Source: Cellvibrio sp. OA-2007
GTDB taxonomy: Bacteria > Pseudomonadota > Gammaproteobacteria > Pseudomonadales > Cellvibrionaceae
Assembly (NCBI RefSeq): GCF_000953825.1
Contig: NZ_BBUL01000097.1
Location: 124,001-188,000, forward strand
DNA length: 64,000 nucleotides
Direction: 5' to 3'
Positions 59,174-64,000 of this stretch are shown here, in pieces (the stretch's first letter is position 1; every line of letters begins with the position of its first letter). A program made the position numbers and the translations under genes. The notes beneath the pieces were generated by a model, which was not told where the DNA came from, ran no database searches, and saw only the letters and a list, made by a program, of their open reading frames with translations.

Positions 59174-60403
59174 TTACTTGTCCTTTTCGGCTCTAAACGC
59201 GATCAACTTACCACTATTGGTGTAAACATAAAGTGTCTCACCATCAGTCAACATAGGCGCGCGCGCACCTTTTCTATCAACTTTGGTTCGGGCAACAAAC
59301 TCGCCGTCACTCTGGTTGACAACGTGCATATAGCCTTTGAAATCTACCACAGCAACATAATTGCCAAATACTTGCGGACCATTTAAGAGGCGGCGCAACA
59401 TTTTTTCATTGCTCCACAGTTGCTCGCCAGTTGTCGCATTATAGGCAACCAGCTTGCCATCAGTGTGTGCGACAAACAATTTACCGTCATCAGACAAGGC
59501 TAAATTTTCACTAGTAGAGCCATCTTGCCCCCAGAGCGGTTTGCCAGTGCCACGAGCCAGTGCACTAATTCGCCCCTGATAGGTGCCAACATAAATAACA
59601 CCATCCTTAATCATCGGACTGGAATGAATATCCACCATACGCTCTAATTCTGAGCGGCCTTTTGGCGAGGCAACACGTTGCTCCCACAAGATGAGACCAT
59701 TGGCAGGATTAAATGCCATCATCCGACCATTAGAAAATCCAGAATAAACTGCCGTATCTGTCACTATAGGAGAGGGTGTTCCCCGCAAGGTTAGTATCGG
59801 TGGAGGGCTATCATAAAACCATAACTGCTCGCCCGTTTTTGCATTGAGTGCGAATAATTTACCATTCACTGTCTGAGCAGCCACCACAATACCGTTAGTG
59901 CGAGGCGCTGAAACGACTTCACCAGGCAACTGCGTCCGCCATAATTCCTCACCAGTATCTTTGGACAAGGCCATTACTTCACCAGCATAAGTAGCAACTA
60001 GCAGTAAACCGTTCTCTGCCGCTATACCACCCACTATTTGGCGATTGGGGTCACCTGCCACAAAAAAACTTTTCATCCAAGCCCATAAACCTAACTGCGA
60101 TTTATTGACCTTGCGTGTCCATAGCTTTTTACCAGTCTGATTGTTCATCGCAACAATCAGACCCTCGTAATCTACCGCATAGATAGCATCGCCATCCAAC
60201 GCAGGAGTAAGGCTACTGAACCCTTTGTTTTGACCTTCACCTATACCGCGCTTCCATACTTTGTCGAGATCGAGTGTTTCTTTAAAATCGACTAACTCCA
60301 TTGGCTCATTTCCGGTTTTTTTGCTAAACCATGAACAGCCAGACATAGCGAATGCACAAAGCAATATTAACCAGCTCAGGTGCCTCACAGAGACTTGCAT
60401 CAT
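59174..60403 (-). CDS. bamB: Outer-membrane protein assembly lipoprotein BamB
   Basis: A lipoprotein of the BAM complex, which folds beta-barrel proteins into the outer membrane. The 409-aa protein has a lipobox AMSGC with the cysteine at 23 and PQQ-like beta-propeller repeats (NNQTGKKLWTRKV, LSKDTGEELWRTQL, LNAKTGEQLWFYDS, YNATTGEQLWSNEK). Its ATG overlaps the yfgM end by four bases. This order (hisS-yfgM-bamB-der) is conserved in gammaproteobacteria. Confidence 0.96.
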   Translation of the reverse strand: MMQVSVRHLSWLILLCAFAMSGCSWFSKKTGNEPMELVDFKETLDLDKVWKRGIGEGQNKGFSSLTPALDGDAIYAVDYEGLIVAMNNQTGKKLWTRKVNKSQLGLWAWMKSFFVAGDPNRQIVGGIAAENGLLLVATYAGEVMALSKDTGEELWRTQLPGEVVSAPRTNGIVVAAQTVNGKLFALNAKTGEQLWFYDSPPPILTLRGTPSPIVTDTAVYSGFSNGRMMAFNPANGLILWEQRVASPKGRSELERMVDIHSSPMIKDGVIYVGTYQGRISALARGTGKPLWGQDGSTSENLALSDDGKLFVAHTDGKLVAYNATTGEQLWSNEKMLRRLLNGPQVFGNYVAVVDFKGYMHVVNQSDGEFVARTKVDRKGARAPMLTDGETLYVYTNSGKLIAFRAEKDK

Positions 60404-61092
60404 TGGGCGCTCTCCCCAGCCGGAACTGCAGAACCTTCCACTTTCAAATCATCAACTTTCATTTGCAGTAACATGTAACGCTCTTGTTGTTGTGGATCTG
60501 TCGCAGCCAATGCTTTTTCAAAAGCAGTGCGTGCCGCATCCAAATCACCTTGTAATTTAAGAATATCGCCGCGAGCTTCTGCATACTCTGAAGTAAAAGC
60601 AGCGGCAGGTTCGGGAGATAATTGTGCTAATGCATCGTCAAACGCTTTTTGTGCCGTTAATACTCTCGCTAAACGCAAACGCGCTAGCTGCTCAGTAGCA
60701 GCTTCTGGTTGGGCAGACAAAACCCACTTAAGTTCATCTACTGCAACATCCAATTTGCCCTCTTCCACCGCGAGTTTCGCCAGAAAAAAAGCAGCACTAT
60801 GCGCATACAAGCTTTTGCTATTGCCATCTTTCAACTCACCGGCGAGGTGTGTAATAGTTGCCTTATCTGCATCGGTTAACACTTTGCCTGGCTCAGCATT
60901 GGCAAGCTTAAGCAATTGCTCATACACCTCTGAAGCTTTTTCCATTTTCTGACGTTTTTGATCTTGCCACGTGGTGTACCCAAAGTACCCGACAACTGCC
61001 ACTAACACTGCAATAATCACGGTTCTTCCGTAATCTTTCCACCAGCGTTTTAATACCTCTAATTGTTCTTCTTCTGAAAGATGTACGCTCAC
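60400..61092 (-). CDS. yfgM: YfgM-family SecYEG-associated TPR protein
   Basis: An inner-membrane protein with one N-terminal transmembrane helix (about 24-40, VIIAVLVAVVGYFGYTTW) and a periplasmic tetratricopeptide domain. The 230-aa product matches YfgM, an ancillary translocon subunit that links SecYEG to periplasmic chaperones. The start is GTG with CAGGAG upstream. It lies between hisS and bamB, translationally coupled to bamB. Confidence 0.9.
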   Translation of the reverse strand: MSVHLSEEEQLEVLKRWWKDYGRTVIIAVLVAVVGYFGYTTWQDQKRQKMEKASEVYEQLLKLANAEPGKVLTDADKATITHLAGELKDGNSKSLYAHSAAFFLAKLAVEEGKLDVAVDELKWVLSAQPEAATEQLARLRLARVLTAQKAFDDALAQLSPEPAAAFTSEYAEARGDILKLQGDLDAARTAFEKALAATDPQQQERYMLLQMKVDDLKVEGSAVPAGESAQ

Positions 61093-61192
61093 AATTGACT
61101 CCTGTAGGTCTTAGCGCAATGCGCAAAAAATAGGGAATGATTAAAATAAAACGTTATTTTTTTACTCAGTTAATACATCACTCAAGCTCTGT

Positions 61193-62464
61193 TTACTCAA
61201 GCGCTTGCAAATAGGCAATTGCCTCATCAAAAGCGAGTGTTTGCTGCTCGACTTCTTCACGCAAAAATTTAATTGTGACCCGCCCTGCTTTGGCCTCATC
61301 CTCTCCTAAAATAAGGGCAATATCAGCACCACACTTGTCAGCTTTTTTAAATTGATTTTTAAAGTTTCCTCCGCCACAGTTGCTTAGCAGACGAACAAAC
61401 GGCAACTCATCTCGAATTCGCTCAGCTAGCTGCATGGCAATTGCTTGGACATCGCCGACGGCGACGAGATATATGTCCGCTTGTTGATCGAGATAATCAG
61501 GCACCATTTCTGCTGCCTGCAAGAGTAAAACCAATCGTTCAAGGCCAATACCAAATCCAACTGCTGGCGTTGACTTACCACCTAACTGCTCAACCAAACC
61601 ATCATAGCGACCTCCCGCACAGACCGTACTTTGAGCACCTAATTTGTCAGTCACCCACTCGAACGCCGTTTTACCATAATAATCGAGGCCGCGCACTAAG
61701 CGCGGATTAATCTGATAACGAATACCAGCTGCATCTAGCAAGGATTTTAACCCTTCAAAATGCACACGCGACTCTTCATCTAAATAATCCAGTAACACAG
61801 GAGCGTCATTAAGTAATTTTTGGGTGTTTGCATCCTTGGAGTCAAGAATACGTAGAGGATTCGTGGAGAGGCGACGCTTGCTGTCTTCATCTAATTGATC
61901 GTGAAGAGCACTTAAATAAATAACTAAGGCATCTTTATAGGCAGCACGAGCATCCGCACTACCGAGCGAGTTAATTTGCAACTGCACATGTTCAGCAACA
62001 CCCAGCTCACGCAAAATACGCGCGCTAAGCACCAATACTTCAGCATCGATATCTGGCCCTTGAATACCAAAAGTTTCCACACCAATTTGATGGAACTGAC
62101 GATAACGGCCTTTTTGCGGACGCTCATGACGGAACATAGGGCCCATATACCAAAGGCGCTGGGTTTGGTTGTAAAGTAAACCGTTCTCTTCACATGCACG
62201 AACACAACACGCAGTACCTTCAGGGCGCAGAGTAAGACTGTCACCATTGCGATCTTCGAAGGTATACATTTCCTTTTCGACGATATCAGTCACTTCACCA
62301 ATCGAACGTTTAAATAACTCGGTTGATTCAACAATTGGAAAACGAATTTCCTGATAACCATAACGCGCCAAAATATCGGTAACTACACTTTCTACGTATT
62401 GCCATAGCGGTGAATCTGCTGGAAGCAGATCATTCATACCGCGAATTGCCTGTAATTTTTTCAA
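61193..62464 (-). CDS. hisS: Histidine-tRNA ligase
   Basis: A class II aminoacyl-tRNA synthetase that charges tRNA-His. The 423-aa protein has the N-terminal [14 protein letters not shown], motif 2 [19 protein letters not shown], and the histidine-specific [16 protein letters not shown]. The start appears to be TTG at 62464, with AAGG about seven bases upstream. The next ATG falls inside the conserved RGMNDLLP block and cannot be the true start. It lies 34 bases after ispG. Confidence 0.96.
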   Translation of the reverse strand: MKKLQAIRGMNDLLPADSPLWQYVESVVTDILARYGYQEIRFPIVESTELFKRSIGEVTDIVEKEMYTFEDRNGDSLTLRPEGTACCVRACEENGLLYNQTQRLWYMGPMFRHERPQKGRYRQFHQIGVETFGIQGPDIDAEVLVLSARILRELGVAEHVQLQINSLGSADARAAYKDALVIYLSALHDQLDEDSKRRLSTNPLRILDSKDANTQKLLNDAPVLLDYLDEESRVHFEGLKSLLDAAGIRYQINPRLVRGLDYYGKTAFEWVTDKLGAQSTVCAGGRYDGLVEQLGGKSTPAVGFGIGLERLVLLLQAAEMVPDYLDQQADIYLVAVGDVQAIAMQLAERIRDELPFVRLLSNCGGGNFKNQFKKADKCGADIALILGEDEAKAGRVTIKFLREEVEQQTLAFDEAIAYLQALE

Positions 62465-62498
62465 TTTAAAACCTTACTTATCACGCGCTAAAAAGTAA

Positions 62499-63623
62499 CT
62501 AACCCTTAGCAATAATATTCTTGGCATCAGCGTCCATTTGCGACTGCTTTTGCGCCGCTTTTGCGCGAATTAACCGCTCAAGATTATCAACCAAATTTTC
62601 ATTGGTTAACTTTTGATTGGGCTCACCATCGATATAAATTAAGTTGCTAGGCGTTCCGCCAGCAAGACCGAGATCAGCCTCTTTTGCTTCTCCCGGGCCA
62701 TTAACTACACAGCCAATAACTGCAACGTCGAGCGGAACAGTAATATCTTCCACGCGCTGTTCCAAATCATTCATAGTTTTTATGACATCAAAGTTTTGCC
62801 GTGAGCAGCTAGGGCAAGCAATAAAATTCACGCCTTTACTACGCAAGCGCAAACTGCGCAGCATATCCCAACCCACTTTAATTTCTTCAACCGGATCGGC
62901 CGCCAGTGAAACGCGAATGGTATCGCCGATACCATCCATTAACAGCATTCCCAAACCTATTGAAGATTTCACGGTACCGGAGCGTAAACCACCCGCCTCA
63001 GTAATTCCCAAATGTAATGGCTGATCGATTAATGTCGCTAACTTACGATACGCAGCAACCGCCATAAATACATCTGATGCTTTGACGCTGACTTTAAAAT
63101 TGTGAAAATTAAGTGAATCGAGAATTTCAACATGGCGCAATGCGGACTCCACCAATGCATCCGGTGTCGGCTCGCCATATTTTTTTTGCAAATCTTTCTC
63201 TAGCGAGCCTGCATTGACGCCAATACGAATGGGGATATTCAGATCCCGCGCTTTATCAACTACCGCTTTAATACGCTTTTCGCGACCAATATTTCCAGGA
63301 TTGATACGCAGGCAATCCACACCCAAATCGGCAACTCGCAGGGCAATTCGATAATCAAAATGAATGTCCGCCACCAAGGGAATTGTTACTTGTTTACGGA
63401 TCTCACCGAACGCCTCAGCCGCTTCCATGGTAGGCACAGAAACACGAACAATATCAGCGCCAGCCAACTGAATGCGGCGAATCTGCTCTACAGTTGCCGC
63501 AACATCTGTAGTTTCAGTGTTCGTCATACTTTGTACTGAAATAGGTGCATCACCGCCTACTGGAACATTACCCACCATAATTTGGCGAGACTTACGGCGT
63601 TTAATTGGAGACTCACAGTGCAT
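62499..63623 (-). CDS. ispG: 4-hydroxy-3-methylbut-2-en-1-yl diphosphate synthase
   Basis: The [4Fe-4S] enzyme of the MEP isoprenoid pathway (GcpE) that converts MEcPP to HMBPP. The 374-aa protein has the N-terminal [17 protein letters not shown] and the cluster cysteines in [11 protein letters not shown] and [16 protein letters not shown]. It follows rodZ by 26 bases and precedes hisS. Confidence 0.97.
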   Translation of the reverse strand: MHCESPIKRRKSRQIMVGNVPVGGDAPISVQSMTNTETTDVAATVEQIRRIQLAGADIVRVSVPTMEAAEAFGEIRKQVTIPLVADIHFDYRIALRVADLGVDCLRINPGNIGREKRIKAVVDKARDLNIPIRIGVNAGSLEKDLQKKYGEPTPDALVESALRHVEILDSLNFHNFKVSVKASDVFMAVAAYRKLATLIDQPLHLGITEAGGLRSGTVKSSIGLGMLLMDGIGDTIRVSLAADPVEEIKVGWDMLRSLRLRSKGVNFIACPSCSRQNFDVIKTMNDLEQRVEDITVPLDVAVIGCVVNGPGEAKEADLGLAGGTPSNLIYIDGEPNQKLTNENLVDNLERLIRAKAAQKQSQMDADAKNIIAKG

Positions 63624-63649
63624 AGTTATTCCTGATGACTTTTGCGTGA

Positions 63650-64000
63650 CTACTCGTGAGTAGACTCACCCACTGTTAACGACAGTACATTAGTGCCCAA
63701 TGCAGGCACTACAGCGACTTTGTCGCCATTTAATTCTATTTCGGCGCCCGGAGCATTTCCGAGCTTCACATAAAATGGCGTCTTACCCTGTAAAACCAAA
63801 TGACTGCCAGACCGCTGTAAATCAGCCACTAATACATCACCACGCGCATCACTGACCTCAACCCAACATTCTTCGGTAAAAGAAAATTTGATTGAATCCA
63901 ATTGAGTCGTATCACTAACTTGCACTGCACGTATTGACGAGGCTATTGAAGATACAGATGAATTAGCTGGGGCAACCACACTTGAATTTTGTACAAATGA
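63650..64000 (-). CDS. rodZ: RodZ, C-terminal part (truncated by window edge)
   Basis: The C-terminal DUF4115 domain of RodZ, a bitopic membrane protein that organises MreB and cell width. Visible are [35 protein letters not shown] and the last residues [12 protein letters not shown]. The frame stays open to the window edge, so the real start, helix-turn-helix and transmembrane part lie beyond 64000. An in-frame GTG at 63979 is not the true start. The position before ispG supports the name. Confidence 0.85.
   Translation of the reverse strand, partial: SFVQNSSVVAPANSSVSSIASSIRAVQVSDTTQLDSIKFSFTEECWVEVSDARGDVLVADLQRSGSHLVLQGKTPFYVKLGNAPGAEIELNGDKVAVVPALGTNVLSLTVGESTHE

Noticed and set aside
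63650-63979. A complete 109-residue gene starting at GTG 63979
   Set aside because: The frame is open to the window end and the sequence is only the C-terminal domain of RodZ, so the gene is truncated by the edge.

Overview
This window looks like chromosomal DNA of a gammaproteobacterium of the Cellvibrionaceae, most likely a Cellvibrio. That placement is an inference from gene content: a family 10 pectate lyase and a family 3 beta-glucosidase lie beside an intact sdhCDAB-sucAB-lpd-sucCD cluster, a citrate synthase of Gram-negative type, the rodZ-ispG-hisS-yfgM-bamB-der run, and an arginine-agmatine-carboxyspermidine polyamine route. No rRNA, tRNA, CRISPR array, transposase, phage gene or plasmid gene was found.

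Layout. 1-5.3 kb (minus strand): a diguanylate cyclase, aguB-aguA (agmatine to putrescine), and a pair of predicted lipoproteins, one an HExxH metallopeptidase. 5.3-10.6 kb: a membrane J-domain protein, cmoM, a GIY-YIG protein, and one long reading frame joining a DTW tRNA-modification domain to an M16C zinc peptidase. 10.7-14.1 kb: a PP2C phosphatase and a membrane Ser/Thr kinase carrying PEGA and formylglycine-enzyme-like domains. 14.1-21.6 kb: an RsmB/NOP methyltransferase, an HTTM membrane protein with a small partner, a REP/MITE-like repeat, uvrB, fumC, a small lipoprotein and a SPOUT methyltransferase. 21.6-26.1 kb: carboxynorspermidine decarboxylase, carboxynorspermidine dehydrogenase and speA. 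26.2-29.8 kb: the PL10 pectate lyase, a MarC protein and an orphan protein resembling effectors of extracellular contractile injection systems (eCIS).

30-43 kb is the TCA block: sucD, sucC, lpd, sucB, sucA, sdhB, sdhA, sdhD and sdhC on the minus strand, with gltA divergent from sdhC. Hairpins after sdhB, sucB and sucD suggest that the block is divided into several transcription units. 43.3-51.8 kb is a sugar-use region: an outer-membrane porin, a GH3 glucosidase without a signal peptide, glucokinase, a LacI-type regulator and a glucose/galactose-type symporter. A perfect 14-bp palindrome between the GH3 gene and glk overlaps a good -35 box. 51.9-57.4 kb: moaC-moaD-moaE, dusA, tal with a TerB-like gene, and an HsbR/HsbA-like response-regulator phosphatase with an anti-anti-sigma factor. 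57.6-64 kb: der, bamB, yfgM, hisS, ispG and the 3' end of rodZ, which runs off the window.

The genes work together in three clear groups. SpeA, AguA, AguB and the two carboxy(nor)spermidine enzymes give arginine to agmatine to putrescine to spermidine. GltA, SucAB-Lpd, SucCD, Sdh and FumC cover most of the TCA cycle. Outside-to-inside carbohydrate use is suggested by the pectate lyase, porin, symporter, GH3 and glucokinase. The most unusual items are the orphan eCIS-like protein, the DTW-M16C reading frame, the kinase-PEGA-FGE protein with its phosphatase, and the GH3/glk operator. I saw no complete, clearly undescribed defence or mobile system.
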